Below are positions 48,906 to 60,932 of a DNA stretch of 64,000 bases, piece after piece (position 1 is the stretch's first letter; each line of letters starts with the position of its first letter). Location of the stretch: NCBI GenBank assembly GCA_947561585.1, contig CANNZV010001614.1:185266-249265 (forward strand), read 5' to 3'. A program made the translations under genes and the position numbers. The stretch comes from Caprella mutica. Taxonomy: Eukaryota > Arthropoda > Malacostraca > Amphipoda > Caprellidae. A model generated the notes under the pieces. It searched no databases. It was not told where the DNA came from and was given only the letters and a program-made list of their open reading frames with translations.

Positions 48906-50136
48906 AATCACCCCAAAAAATGCCATTGATTAAGAGAAGTAAAAAAAAGTTGCAAAGAATTTCTTCGCCGCCATTGCCAGGGCTAATAATTTCACCACGA
49001 AGAGCACAAGAGCCGAGGTAAATAGTGTGGTTTTTGGTCTCCAAATTAGGCTGTGTAAGCAGTGCTTCTCCCAACAGATTTCAACTCACATGATAAATGG
49101 CTGCTCTAAAACACCGACCGGAATTTTTGAAGCCTTTTTCTTTTTTTCCAGGGTTTCATTAAAGCTGAAAAATGGATGGGATTAGATAGTATTTGGTTTA
49201 AAGAGGACACTAATTGGACCCAATAACATAAGCTCTACTTCCCATTAGTTGTGTTTCATTCTTTAGTTTTAAGCAACCTATTTTTTTGTAGGTAAACTAT
49301 GCGAAAAGAATAATGGAGATACTAATTTAGCCTGAAAAAAGAATGGATACTTAGAACTATATTTTTGACAGTATATAATAATAAACAAAAATAAATAATA
49401 ATAAACAAATTATTATTTATTATTATAGAAACAACCATTATATGCAGTTGTAAAAAGGAAGAATGCATTTCGAGGTATAACTTCATTTAAATATTAATGA
49501 AGTAACGTCAAACTGAGACGCTATTTAGAAATTCAATTAATATTCCATGTAAAGGACAATAGACATTTCAAATATAAATGATATTTGTCAAAATTTCCTC
49601 TTTGAATATTTCATATTCGTTTTATATTCATTGCCATCAATCATATTCATAATAAAATTTAAATCATCAGTTTGATGATATATATTAGTTAGTCCAACCA
49701 AAATTAATATCAATCACTATCAATCGTCTCATAAAAAAGAATTGATCATAAAATAAGAATTATTATATAATATATCCTACATTAAAAATATATATTGATT
49801 GGTATTTAGAGTCTAAGTTTCTAAGATAAAAGGTATTGAATTCCACTCTTAGTATAATGGAGAAACAAACGAGACCCAAATTGTAGACCACTGTGACACA
49901 GGAATTTTATTAATACCCTTGTACGAATCGTTTCATCCGTCTCTATTTTCAAAGGTTAGTCTTAACTTATTACTTTGGCCTTGACTAATTACATCACCTA
50001 TATATTCTCATAATTTCTGAACTATTTAACTAATAAAATAATGTCTCGTTACCACCGAAACTAGATTATATAATTAAATCAGTTTTATTTAATGTTACAC
50101 TTGATGTAAATGAAATCCATATATGCAGTGAATTTT
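48906..50136. other. Unique spacer
   Basis: A GC-richer patch at 48950-49080 is open on both strands (68 codons minus, about 75 plus) without recognisable domains. The stretch 49800-49870 shares GTATTGAATCCCACTCTTAG-like words with 50400-50455, so it may be the left side of an array interrupted by the ladder element. Confidence 0.4.
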
Positions 50137-50235
50137 CAGGGGAGGAATATTCTGTGGTGGAATTTTCCAGTGGTGGTATCTTCCTGGTGGAATTTTCCGT
50201 GGTAGAACTTTCAGCGGAGGAATTTACCTAGAACC
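50137..50235. mobile_element. Ladder-arm element, right arm only
   Basis: Six or so rungs of GGTGGAATTTTCC-like sequence, ending GGAATTTACCTAGAACC. The end CCTAGAACC is identical to that of the element at 34224-35562. The next 8 bases, AAATCCTA, would be the target duplication. I could not find the left arm, so the extent to the left is open. Confidence 0.55.
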
Positions 50236-50460
50236 AAATCCTATCTGTCCTAGGAATTTAATATATAAAGTATTTAAATCCATCCACGCATTGAAATGTC
50301 CCAAAGATAATAAGTATTTAATCCTATCTGTGCAATGAAAATATATAAAATATAGAAAGTATTTAATCCTATCTATGCAATGAAATGTCCTAAGATATAA
50401 AGTAATGAATCCCACTCCTAATAGGCTACCAAATATAAAAAGTATTGAATCCCACTTAGT
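50236..50460. repeat. Degenerate tandem repeat (GTATTTAATCCTATCTGTGC)
   Basis: Three to four diverged copies of a roughly 55-60 bp unit with GTATTTAATCCTATCTGTGC, AATGAAATGTCC and AAGATATAAAGTA. The ladder element ends at its first unit. A 116-codon minus-strand frame across it is an artefact. Confidence 0.65.
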
Positions 50461-50919
50461 CTGGAAAGAGCCTACCAATTTATGTGAGATGTACGCAGAC
50501 TCCTTACCAAGATTGGTTATTCTCTCATGGAGATTCACGGCTCCCCGAAAGTTTCCTGGAATATCCATCATCATTAGAGTTCGACAAACTCCATGGCAGA
50601 GAGAGGACTACACTATTTATTTGCATGAGAAGCTGCACAACGCAGACGCCCATTTATTTCCATTATACTGATGCTCTGAAATTCATCACAGTGACATATG
50701 ATGTAAATAGTTTCTCATTGTTTTTATTTAGTTCTAATTTAGGAACATGAGAAGACAAATATTAATGGTCATTATATCAACCCAAATTGTCTCATTATCG
50801 TGTAAGTTTTGGTCCTTTTAACCTTCTTTCAATTCGGAACTTCGTGCTAACTTTTGGAAATAAATCTCTATTTATTCCAGGCCAATTTCTAGAAATAGCC
50901 TCCTTAGTATTTTGCATAG
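50461..50919. other. Unique spacer
   Basis: Overlapping plus-strand frames of 88 codons (50405-50671, 50484-50750) lie in different phases without recognisable domains or supported splice sites. Confidence 0.35.
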
Positions 50920-51087
50920 CCAAGTTTATTTTTATGGCATCTCATCGACCAAGTTGGTGAGATGGTGTTCAGTATCGGTATATTTCTCGAGGAGAATCCT
51001 GCAGATGAAGATACGAATTACGTGAACTGCAATACATGCCGTCATCTAGCGGTCGCGATTATTCCGACTCTGGAAAAGACTGTTTAG
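50920..51087 (+). CDS. Candidate terminal exon, unrecognised
   Basis: After an acceptor-like CCTTAGTATTTTGCATAG (50902-50919) the plus strand is open for 56 codons to TAG at 51085-51087. Residues include WHLIDQVGEMVFSIGIFLEE and, near the end, CRHLAVAIIPTLEKTV, with two closely spaced cysteines (NCNTC). The island 50940-51240 is GC-richer than the flanks. The opposite strand also has a plausible frame (AAQNSPRLYRLDQNHDSYAL, ending in a stop near 51066), so the strand is uncertain. No family is recognised. Confidence 0.22.
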   Translation, partial: PSLFLWHLIDQVGEMVFSIGIFLEENPADEDTNYVNCNTCRHLAVAIIPTLEKTV

Positions 51088-53617
51088 ATTGGTTCTTGGG
51101 AGGTGTCGCCAATGCATACGAATCATGGTTCTGATCCAGCCGATAGAGCCGAGGAGAATTCTGAGCAGCTTTGATAGCACCTTGCTCAAAAAGTCCCTTT
51201 GATGTTATTCTGGTTTTTTAGATATCATGATTGGAAATGCAAAAGAATCTATAGTTAATAATTTATTTTACATATACATAAATATTATTGAATGTAATAA
51301 GTTTAAATGGTAAATATTGTAATTTAAAGTTCAATAGGAAATGAAGTACCAAATTATGTATCATTGACATATTACAACATCTTTTGTAAATTTAGCTTGA
51401 GTTTAATCTTAAAAAATAAAGGGGTATATTGATTATTACGTCATTATTGACCCTAAAATGGAATTTAGAAGTTATTTTCAGTAAAAAAATCTTCATGGAT
51501 CGTTTATATATAACACTAAAACATGTAAATTTAGCTGATGTAAATCTATTAACAAATAAAATTTCATCTTAAATATATTTTTTTGTATATATTCGTATAT
51601 ATGATAAATTATATAATGTATAAAGTGTATAATCATACAACAAATTATATATGAAACCAACTAAATACCAAATAACCATAACCCACTCACTAACTTTACT
51701 GTTACTCCTGTTTCTTGTTAGAATTAACGGTGATAGCCATCATCAATCAAAACCAGCAACTGCTGCCGTAATTACGAAGCTGACGATGGGCTTTTTACGA
51801 GCAGTCTTATCCATATTCTCTTGCAAAGATTATACAGGCTTTACCACGTCCCGTCCTATGAAAGTCGTTACACTTTGAACGATGACCTCAAGTTTCATCA
51901 ACCAACATTAGTGGAATTGACTTTGACAGTTTAAATCGTCCAATATAGAAAGGTGGCTTTGGGGGAAAATGAGAGTCGGTTGATAGGATTTTTTTTTTAT
52001 TTCGTTGTTTAAGAAATAATAATGTGTACAGTACAGTAAATGTACTGTACAGTAAAGTGGGCGGTAACTTACGAACCTAGATGACTTTTTAGAAATTTCT
52101 GATTGACCCAGAAACTTAATTAGGTATCCGAGCACTGTAACGCTGCCATGGAAAAATTATTGAGTTAAAAGAAAAAATAAATCGCATTTTGTTGCTGTAA
52201 AAAAAAGATGGACGTTGAAAAGTTCAAAAGCTGGTATGAAATTCTTCCAAACCCAGAAAAGTGTCTCCAGTTTCATCTACTCACAAGATCACAACTTTCA
52301 TTATTTCACCGAGTTAATGAAGTCTGAATTTTCTCGTCAGGTCCAAGAAAGCCAGACGCGCCATCTACCGACGAGACTTAATGACTTTCTAATTGGATTA
52401 TTGATCATTTATTAGATTCTCATTCTCTTACCTTAATTACTTGTGGTTAGTGAAATATTTTATATATAGTAAATCATCAGGAAATTAATTCACTTATCAA
52501 AATTAGATATACATGAGAGTATATATTTTAATACAATTCAGTTTTTAGAAAAAGGAATTTAGAGGTATAGAGTTTCATTTTAAAAATATATATAGGTAAA
52601 TAACATAATTTTAGAGGATTTTTTTAAAGAATATTCGATGAAAAATTGTAAACAATGTCAATTCATTTTAAATTCCAATTGTATTTCCGTCCTATCATAA
52701 TCTTTCTCATGACAATTGCTGATCGCATACCGGCAATCGGAGAATATCATTTTTCAATCGGGTTTAATCTAATTGATTTATCCAGCAGATCTGCTAAGCC
52801 AATTCACTTCAGAGATATATTTCCTAGATTGAAATGGCTATTTTTCTAACTCACTGGCATTTTTCACCGACTTCCTCACGCTCGGACGACTTTCGGCCAC
52901 AAACAATTTAACACTTTCGCGTGAAGTCATTTCGACCACAGGCACCTTTATGGTGAATATCTTCACAAAAACCCACTGCTTTGATACTGAGTGAAAAGTC
53001 TACGGGAATTTTATGCCAATGAATTTGAATATTATCATTTTTCCTTAATGCAGATAACTTTTTTATTTTATTCCAAAATAAATGTGGAGATTTTATCTAT
53101 GATTACATGAAATATTTTATGAATTGATTATTTCTTATCTCTAATAATTATTAGTTACATTTAGTAGTTATTATTATATTTTTTTTCTAAACAAAATCAC
53201 ATACTTTTATTTTCATTACTTTCTTATATCAAAAACTTCCAATCTTAAATCTGTCAGCACTCCTTCAAACCGATGGACAACTCCTGGATCTCCTGATCCA
53301 TTTCTCTTTAAATGAAACAGAAAGGAGTGTACTACCACCCAGAGAGAAAATTTATTGTAAAGAAGATTAAGTTAGGTATCCCCTTCTATGGCCCATCATA
53401 ATCTTCCCTCCTAACTCCCATGTTTGTGTACCTCTCAAAGCTGGTATCGTTTCAATCTCCTGAGGTCATCAGGCAATCTGTATTCATAGCTGGCTTAGCT
53501 TCGATTGCAGTCTTTTAGTGCAGCTTTAGGGGTGGAGAAGCTTCACAGTGAGACTGATGGCTCATTTCATGTGGATGAACCTTGATTGAATGTGTCAGCG
53601 ACATGCAACTACTGTGG
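51088..53617. other. AT-rich intergenic region
   Basis: Only short chance frames (60-75 codons). A small perfect hairpin lies near 52026-52052 (GTACAGTACAGTAAATGTACTGTAC). The 53361-53410 MITE fragment is entered separately. Confidence 0.5.
53361..53410. mobile_element. Fragment of the 35-bp-arm MITE family
   Basis: AGAAGATTAAGTTAGG followed by CCTTCTATGGCCCATCATAA is a diverged inverted pair of the arm amplified at 18150-19235. Confidence 0.5.
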
Positions 53618-53957
53618 CAGATATGAAGTACACTAGTTAGTGTAGCATGGTAGGTATGAAGCACACTAGTTAGTGTAGCATGGTAGGTATGAAGCACACT
53701 AGTTAGTGTAGCATGGTAGGTATGAAGCACACTAGTTAGTGTAGCATGGTAGGTATGAAGCACACTAGTTAGTGTAGCATGGTAGGTATGAAGCACACTA
53801 GTTAGTGTAGCATGGTAGGTATTACATATTGCACACTAGTTAGTGTAGCATGGTAGGTATGAAGCACACTAGTTAGTGTAGCATGGTAGGTATGAAGCAC
53901 ACTAGTTAGTGTAGCATGGTAGGTATTACATATTGCACACTAGTTAGTGTAGCAAAT
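53618..53957. repeat. 33-bp tandem repeat
   Basis: About ten copies of GTAGCATGGTAGGTATGAAG CACACTAGTTAGT. Two monomers (near 53818 and 53922) are altered alike, with TATTACATATTG in place of TATGAAG, showing that a multi-monomer block was duplicated. The minus-strand frame (LHTYHATLTSV repeats) is an artefact of a period divisible by three. Confidence 0.94.
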
Positions 53958-54232
53958 TATTCAATGTAACACTTTATTCAATGTAACTCTTCATTCAATA
54001 TAAAATGTTGAATGCCAGTGAACATTGTACATGTTTACGTTGTTTCAAAATCCTTATCTTTCACATTTATATTTCACTAATTGGGAGGTGAAGAGGATTT
54101 ATTAGTTCCCATCGAGAGAGAATAACGATTGCCCTTTCCTGTAATTAGAGTGATAATACAGTATCCAATTAATAATGCTTACTATAACTCTATCCATATC
54201 ACTGTATACATTTTAATCCCAATCTTATTTTT

Positions 54233-54330
54233 TCACCACTCTCCCCATCACTCTCCCCATCACTCCCCATCACTCTCCCCATCACTCTCCATCACTCTCC
54301 CCATCACTCTCTACCTATCTCTTCCCATTA
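54233..54330. repeat. 12-bp C-rich tandem repeat
   Basis: About eight copies of ATCACTCTCCCC or shortened forms. Strongly pyrimidine-rich on the plus strand. Confidence 0.88.
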
Positions 54331-54404
54331 CCTCCCCTGTGACGGGCCTGTAAGTAATTAGCAGACTTCACACCTGCGGCAACGGTGCCACCAGATAATT
54401 GAGA

Positions 54405-54975
54405 CACATGTGGTGAGAGAGACATTCTAACTGAGGATAGTGAGACACAATTCAAACTGAGGATAGAGAGACACAATTCTAACTGAGGATAGTGAGACAC
54501 AATTCAAACTGAGGATAGTGAGACACAATTCAAACTGAGGAGCATAATTCTAACTGAGAGACACAATTCTAACTGAGGATAGTGAGACACAATTCTAACT
54601 GAGGATAGTGAGACACAATTCTAACTGAGGATAGTGAGACAAAATTCTAACTGAGGATAGTGAGACACAATTCTAACTGAGGATAGTGAGACACAATTCT
54701 AACTGAGGAGCATAATTCTAACTGAGAGACACAATTCTAACTGAGGATAGTGAGACACAATTCTAACTGAGGATAGTGAGACACAATTCAAACTGAGAAT
54801 AGTGAGACACAATTCTAACTGAGGAACATAATTCTAACTGAGAGACACAATTCTAACTGAGGATAGTGAGACACAATTCTAACTGAGGATAGTGAGACAC
54901 AATTCAAACTGAGGAGCATAATTCTAACTGAGAGACATAATTCTAACTGAGGATAGTGAGACACAATACTTTTTT
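54405..54975. repeat. 26-bp tandem repeat with composite units
   Basis: About 22 copies of GGATAGTGAGACACAATTCT AACTGA. A shorter unit, GGAGCATAATTCTAACTGAGAG, recurs at about 54541, 54709, 54825 and 54915, marking higher-order blocks. Open frames across it are artefacts. Confidence 0.92.
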
Positions 54976-55260
54976 TATTCTGATAACTTACTAATAAGTT
55001 ACTAAAACATTTTGCCATTCGAATAGTTTCAATTGCATAATAATTGAAAACATAAAAAACCTAATATATATTCTTGTATTATAAAAGTTACTGACAAAAA
55101 AGTCCATCAACGATAGGTAACTATTTTTTAATAGTCACTTTATGTTCTATCAAGTGATTCATAATAATTAATCAAAAGGTTATCCTACATATAAACACAC
55201 ATATTAGTTTCATTGTAACTTATTCAACCATGGTGATATTATCTTCTCCTAACCCATAGA

Positions 55261-55336
55261 AAGTGAAATGGTGTGGCCATAGAAGATTATCATGCATCTT
55301 CTCTTCATCTCCGGTGATCCCATCGTAACTTTCTAT
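55261..55336. mobile_element. Short inverted-repeat element (35-bp arm family)
   Basis: GGTGTGGCCATAGAAGATTA on the left and CATCTCCGGTGATCCCATCG TAACTTTC on the right are diverged inverted arms of the family amplified at 18150. Confidence 0.55.
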
Positions 55337-55704
55337 TTTATGATAATAACTGCAGCTTTAATACCTTCACTTACTGATGTCCGTGTTGTTCATGGTGTAT
55401 AATGGGGGATAGAGTTCCCTTCTCCCCGGGGGGTGCTCTCAACGTGCCTGGATTAGACGTTTAAATCCCCCACAACTCAGATTTATAACTCTAAGGTGAG
55501 CTTAAATTAACGGCAAGTAGCAAATGGACTTCATGTTCGTTTCAGTTCACTCATAGTCTTACTAATATTATGATTCCAGTTGTTTTATCCTTTGAATAAA
55601 GTGAGAAACTAAAAACTTGCAATTTAAAATATAAATTAAGTTCTTGATGGAAAGCAAAAACTTGAAATTTTGGTTCATACAGAGTGCATGCTAAAAAGTA
55701 TCCA

Positions 55705-55810
55705 TTTTAAAATGCCATAACTATTTTCATATGCGAGATAGGAATTTGAAACAAATATCATTCGAAAGAAAAGATATTGAATATTATATTAAACTTTGTA
55801 TAATTAGTTA
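55705..55810. repeat. Old dispersed repeat, copy B
   Basis: AAAATGCCATAACTATTTTC, then AATATCATTCGAAAGAAAAG and AACTTTGTATAATTAGTTAC, collinear with 28726-28830. No known family is recognised. Confidence 0.4.
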
Positions 55811-57239
55811 CTTACTGTGATTTAAAATGAATATTACAGTCAGAGCTTATTTGTATCGCGTACATTGAGAAGTGAAATGTGTTGGGGTGGCTAGGAACGC
55901 ATCCGCTCACCCACACCAAAGAGGGTGTTGAAGTTGATTTTGGGTTATTTGTGAGAAGGCCAACCATATCTGCACTTTAGGCTCCAATAAGAAATCAGTG
56001 CCTCACTTACTTTTGTACGGATGAGAGGAGTCGCTTTTCTAAGTAACACTTTCTTCTAGAGCGAGATAACCTGATGGTTGAGATATTTCAGTCTCCTGAA
56101 CACTTATGTTTTTTGACGAACGCTACTACTTTTCGACGCTACTTCGTTCTGTATAATATTTTCACTTAGAGAGACGTGGTGGCGCTTGTTTGAAAGAACA
56201 AGAGGTGTTCTATGATTAAGCATTGAACTTTTTTAGAAGTCAGAGTTAGAATTTGAAAAAATAGGCAAAAAATAGGGTCCTGATTTTTTTTTAAATATAA
56301 CTTCAAAACAAATATTTTTATGTTAAATCATAGAAAACTTTTCCTCTTTCTAAGAATCCTTTCTCATGCCTCTAAGTGTGAATTTGCAAAATGCTGATCT
56401 TGCATTGAAGTTATATTAATTTTGTATATAAAAACTCCTTTTTTATTGGCTGTAGCTAAATTTAACTTGAAAGTGATTTCATGAAAATGATTACATAATT
56501 ATTATTGAAATGGTATCAGTATAATTTCATATCCTTGCTACCAATTGCTTGTTAAGCATATCGTTAGAATTAGTGTGACAGACAGAAGACAGAAGCTGCT
56601 CTTATTATCAAAGCTAGTACGGTACCTGTTATTCATCCATTAAAGGTTTAAATTAATATATTGGATTAATATTATATTTGAATGCAAGTACGTGTTATCA
56701 ATAAATCTATACTTATTTAACAATATTATTTCAACTCACAAAAATAAAAACTAATATTATTTTTAATCAATATTAATAAGATTTGCATCAATAACAACAA
56801 TTCATTCCTATAAATTGTTTACATGATATCAAAGAATTGTTTTTCCAAACTATCTATATTATTATTACCTCTTATATATTTCAATTATTTCCATTGTTTC
56901 AAAGGCGATGCATTTTAATCTAATAATATTCGACGAGTTGATTGATTCGAAACTTCATAGCCGTTCCACTGGAGTGCAGTTAATAGCATTAGCCTGAATA
57001 TGATGGATAAATGTTACAGGCATGAAATAATTTCGACCTCTCTATCATCTCATCATTAAAGTCTATAAAAAGTTTAGGTGTATATGCCTAAAATGTTCTA
57101 GTTGTGAAATAGGATTTGTGTAGAATGTTAAAGTTGTCTACCTTTGAATTTGGTGAAACTACCATAATTTTCAAATGGGGAATGAAACAACAGTTCTTGA
57201 ACTAAGGAATCAAAGTTCATCTACCGTGAAACTAAAGTT

Positions 57240-57605
57240 TATCTACAAGAAACAAATCTTTATCTTTCATGAAATCGAAGGCTATTTGCTATAAAACCTA
57301 TGTTTAGTTAGTGTGAAATAAAATTTTATTTACTATGAAACCAAAGTCCATTTACTAGGAAACTAAGATTATTTACAATAAAACCAAATTTTGTTTACAA
57401 TTTAACTAAAGTTTATTTACTATTTTAGTTTACTATGAAACCAAGTATATTTACTTTAAAACTTAATTTTATTTACTATAAAACTTAAGTTTATTTACTT
57501 TAAAACTTAAGTTAATTTACTATAAAACTTAAGTTTATTTACAATAAAACCAAATTTTATTTACAATGTAACTAAAGTTTATTTACTATTTTAGTTTACT
57601 GTGCT
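57240..57605. repeat. Degenerate 20-25 bp tandem repeat
   Basis: Roughly 15 diverged copies of a unit such as TTTACTATAAAACTTAAGTT or TTTACAATAAAACCAAATTT. A larger unit is visible: TTTACAATAAAACCAAATTT followed by ACTAAAGTTTATTTACTATTTTAG occurs at 57373-57430 and 57539-57600. Confidence 0.75.
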
Positions 57606-58594
57606 GGAGGGAAACTGTTCTATTTCAAATTAGGGAATATATTTCTCAATCTTATATTAAGACACATATTAATTATTATTTTTACGCCAGCGCGCGAGAT
57701 TCTTTTGTCATTCATATTTGTTTTTCAGCATTCAAGTAAAATTGACAATTTCTCTTTTTGTTCTTTGTTTTGGAGGCATACTGTTTCCTTTGACATTGTT
57801 TTTGATGCTTTGTTTCATCTTCTTTTGCGCTATTGAAATAACATTTTAATGATGACATTACGGAGGCATGGAAAATGTTCGCAAAAATTCCTTTGAACTT
57901 CTCTAAGAAAATATGTTGTGAAAAACTATTTCCAAAAACAATATGGAATGCTATTTTTCCGTTCGAAATTTTGAAGAGTTGCAACATTTCCTCTCATTAA
58001 ATTAATGATTTTATTTCTCAATGGTTAACTTACATGATTGAATTAAATCAAATCTGATATTTGCATATATTCATAGTATAGTATATATATTATAGTATAT
58101 ATATTATAGTAGTATAGTATAGTATATTCTTAGTTTCATTTTTGCTAACTTATAAAAATAAATTTCACAAAATTTTACTTTTCACCTAACGAAATTTTAT
58201 TCCAATTCTACTAAAATTGATGAACAATTCTTATTAAACAAATAGAGTAAAGAGTCTACCTAACGTTTGTCTAAGGGTCCAAGTGCTAGATAGATCCTAT
58301 ACCATATATGACTTAGGAATATTCTCAAATGTTAGATAGACCCTTTGCTCTGATTGCCCGTCACTTGGGGGCCCATGTTCCCGTAGCACTAAAAAATCCT
58401 CTACACTATTTTCCAGATTTGTGATTCCATCAGTGGTGGTAAATTATAATGCTATAGAATTGATGTATAAATTCCATCTTCAAAGAATTTCTTCCTTGCG
58501 CAAAGAACATTCTAATGCTCTGCAGTTGAATAGAAATATCCCCTGTAATGAGCTTAGAGAATAAAATAATATTTAATCGGACGGTAAATACCGC
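57606..58594. other. Unique spacer with an unsupported minus-strand frame
   Basis: A 91-codon minus-strand frame (57712-57987) is lysine-rich toward its end (KNKKRNCQFYLNAEKQI) and has no recognised domain or good acceptor. A short TATAG repeat lies near 58075-58130. Confidence 0.3.
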
Positions 58595-58758
58595 TATTTA
58601 TCATAGAAATAAATACTATTAATTTATCAGTTATAAATACTATTAATTTATCAGTTATAAATACTATTTATTTATCATAGTGATAAATACTATTTATTTA
58701 TCTGTGATAAATACTATTTATTTACCATAGTGATAAATACTATTTATTTATCAAAGTG
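58595..58758. repeat. AT-rich tandem repeat (ATAAATACTATTTATTTATC)
   Basis: About seven copies of a roughly 24-bp unit, ATAAATACTATTTATTTATC plus AGTG, with ATTAATTTATCAGTT variants. Confidence 0.85.
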
Positions 58759-58964
58759 AATCTGATACATCAAAGAAAAATGTTCCGGTAATAAATTTTA
58801 AACCGTTTACAAATTTTACATTATAAAAAGAAGCTTTATTAATTGATAATGATTGTATATTTTGAAATTTGCCTGAGTACAAGAAGACAGATTTATAAAA
58901 TTGGTAAATAATTGAAAATTAAAAAACTGTGATATTGCGAATACATTTTTCTTTGACAGAGAAG

Positions 58965-59042
58965 AAAGTTATGGAGGGGCCATGTTAATATAGGGGACCT
59001 CTCTCAATCTTCTATGACCCCGTCATAACTTTCTCCCTGGGC
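58965..59042. mobile_element. Short inverted-repeat element (35-bp arm family)
   Basis: AAAGTTATGGAGGGGCCATG on the left and CTCTCAATCTTCTATGACCC CGTCATAACTTTC on the right form the arms, followed by TCCCTGGG. Arm sequence and the CCTGGG tail match the copies at 48841 and 60255. Confidence 0.7.
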
Positions 59043-59282
59043 AGACAAATGTAATGCTGTGGCTACAGAAAATTGAATAATAATCTTCATATTATAATTT
59101 ATATATTTATCTAGTTGGACTTTTTATTTAATACAACTTTCATGCATATTCATTTTTTATTAATTTTGTTCTAATTTCTAATGATTAGATTCTAACTAAA
59201 AATATTAATCATTACCATTCATTTTCAAATAGCACATTCTTTCAAGATTATTAATCATAGTATTTATTCAATTTTATTCGAG

Positions 59283-59703
59283 AGTCTTTCCCAGAATAGC
59301 GGCGCAAAATATTTATTAATATATTCATATTAAATGTGTATCATATATACCAAGTTAGTAAAATAAAATTGAGGCCAATCAGATTTAATGAACTCAGCAA
59401 CAGCAATACGTACCTTCAATGTAGCAAGAAATGGGGTATGGCCGCCACAACCTGCCACATCATTAAACAATTAACAATGAAGTGTGCAGTATAACAAACT
59501 ACATTACAGGTTTTTAGTGATTTCAATGAAAACAGGAATTTGTTTTAAAAGTTCTCAATCCTTTAATCTTAATCCGTACCTGTTTGTATTATAGATGCAG
59601 GTAATTTATAATTAATGTTGTACATCTAATAAATTAATAAATAATGATATTAAATATAGATATATTAAATAAATATTTTGCGCCGCTATTCTTGGAAAGA
59701 ATC
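59283..59703. mobile_element. 420-bp inverted-repeat element
   Basis: Arms of about 35 bp: AGTCTTTCCCAGAATAGCGG CGCAAAATATTTATT at 59283 and its complement ATAAATATTTTGCGCCGCTA TTCTTGGAAAGAAT at 59668. The interior is AT-rich apart from 59410-59460 and has no frame of note. Target duplication not clear. Confidence 0.65.
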
Positions 59704-60932
59704 ATAATTTTTAAAAAATTTAAATTACAAAAAAATGATTTTTTTTCTCTTTTTTATTACTTAAAATAATTGGGGATAGAAAATACAATAATTATTGTAC
59801 TGAATTATTTATATTTAATTTATATCTCTAAAAACATCTATGAAATAAATACTCTATACATAAATATTTTATTTAAATAATACTAGTATACGCTATATAT
59901 AATTATTTTCCACTATTCACGTATAACATTGAATAAATATAATGCTTTTTAATGTCTTTTTATAATGGCTGAATCAATATATTAAAAAAGTAATTAAAAG
60001 AGCAAGCAATTAAAATACCAATTAAACACAGACGCAATTACAATCTATGATACAATAGAGTAAAGTTTTAAAGCATGGTTATTACCAGGGAAAATTTCTA
60101 TATATTGCAATTTATTTTTATAACAATCATTTTTGAATTAAAAACAAGATATTGAAATACATTAAATTAACAACAAATTCTAGAATAAGATTATTAAAAC
60201 AGAACTAGTAAATATCTAGAAATCTAGCAGAGAAATAAATATGTTTTGTTTCAGTAAAGTTATAGTGGGGCCATAGAAGATTAAGCAGATCTTAATCATC
60301 GTGGGCCCCACCATAAACACCCTACCTGGGTATAAGCGTACAAAAGTTTACCTCTTATTTTTAGATGATATTCTTGATATTGGCTGAGACGAAGTCCAGC
60401 TCTATACCTAGGGTATGATTGTTTTTTTATGGCGATTATTTTTCCTATAAGTTCATCAGTATTTCACCGATTAAATTGATTTTAGCTTTAAATGGAAGAA
60501 CATAGCTATGACTAAATATAACCTGGCACATTTCTCAATTATTTAAAGAATCAACTATTAATGATTTAGATGTTGGTACGTGGAACTGTGTCAGCTTTCC
60601 TTCGGGGTCTTTAACCCAGGGGTCCTTTTTCAGTATCATTAATTTCTTAAAAATAGTCACCCTCTGACATTTACTCAATTTTCCAAATCACTCATTCTGG
60701 TAGAAAAGAATTGCTAAAATCTGAAAAAATGAAAAATATGAATATGTCAAAATATATATTTCAATAACTTGATACCCAAATAATTTAAACTCATACCATT
60801 AAATAACCCTATCTCAATAAACTATCACTATCTAATTAGTTTAGTCCTACATCACCCTCTATCTGTAGCAAGATGTAACAACTTACAAGGTATGCTACGC
60901 CTGGATACGAGTTTTAGACTCTTCGGCACATA
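59704..60932. other. AT-rich region, possible intron
   Basis: No exon is supported. It holds a MITE copy at 60255-60330. It lies downstream of the minus-strand exons at 61254 and 62865, so it may be intronic to that gene. Confidence 0.4.
60255..60330. mobile_element. Best intact short inverted-repeat element (35-bp arm family)
   Basis: AAAGTTATAGTGGGGCCATA GAAGATTAAG, a short loop, then CTTAATCATCGTGGGCCCCA CCATAA. It gives the ancestral arrangement of the family: a hairpin of about 70 bp followed by CCTGGG. Confidence 0.75.

Larger units (their letters stand above)
54976..57199. other. AT-rich intergenic region
   Basis: Contains the MITE fragment at 55261 and the old repeat at 55705, both entered separately. 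A GC-richer stretch at 55850-56170 has no long frame on either strand. Confidence 0.5.

Noticed and set aside
50224..50574. 116-codon minus-strand frame
   Set aside because: It crosses a degenerate tandem repeat and the end of a ladder element; composition follows the repeat.
57712..57987. 91-codon minus-strand frame considered as an exon
   Set aside because: Lysine-rich composition expected from AT-rich DNA, no good acceptor and no known domain.
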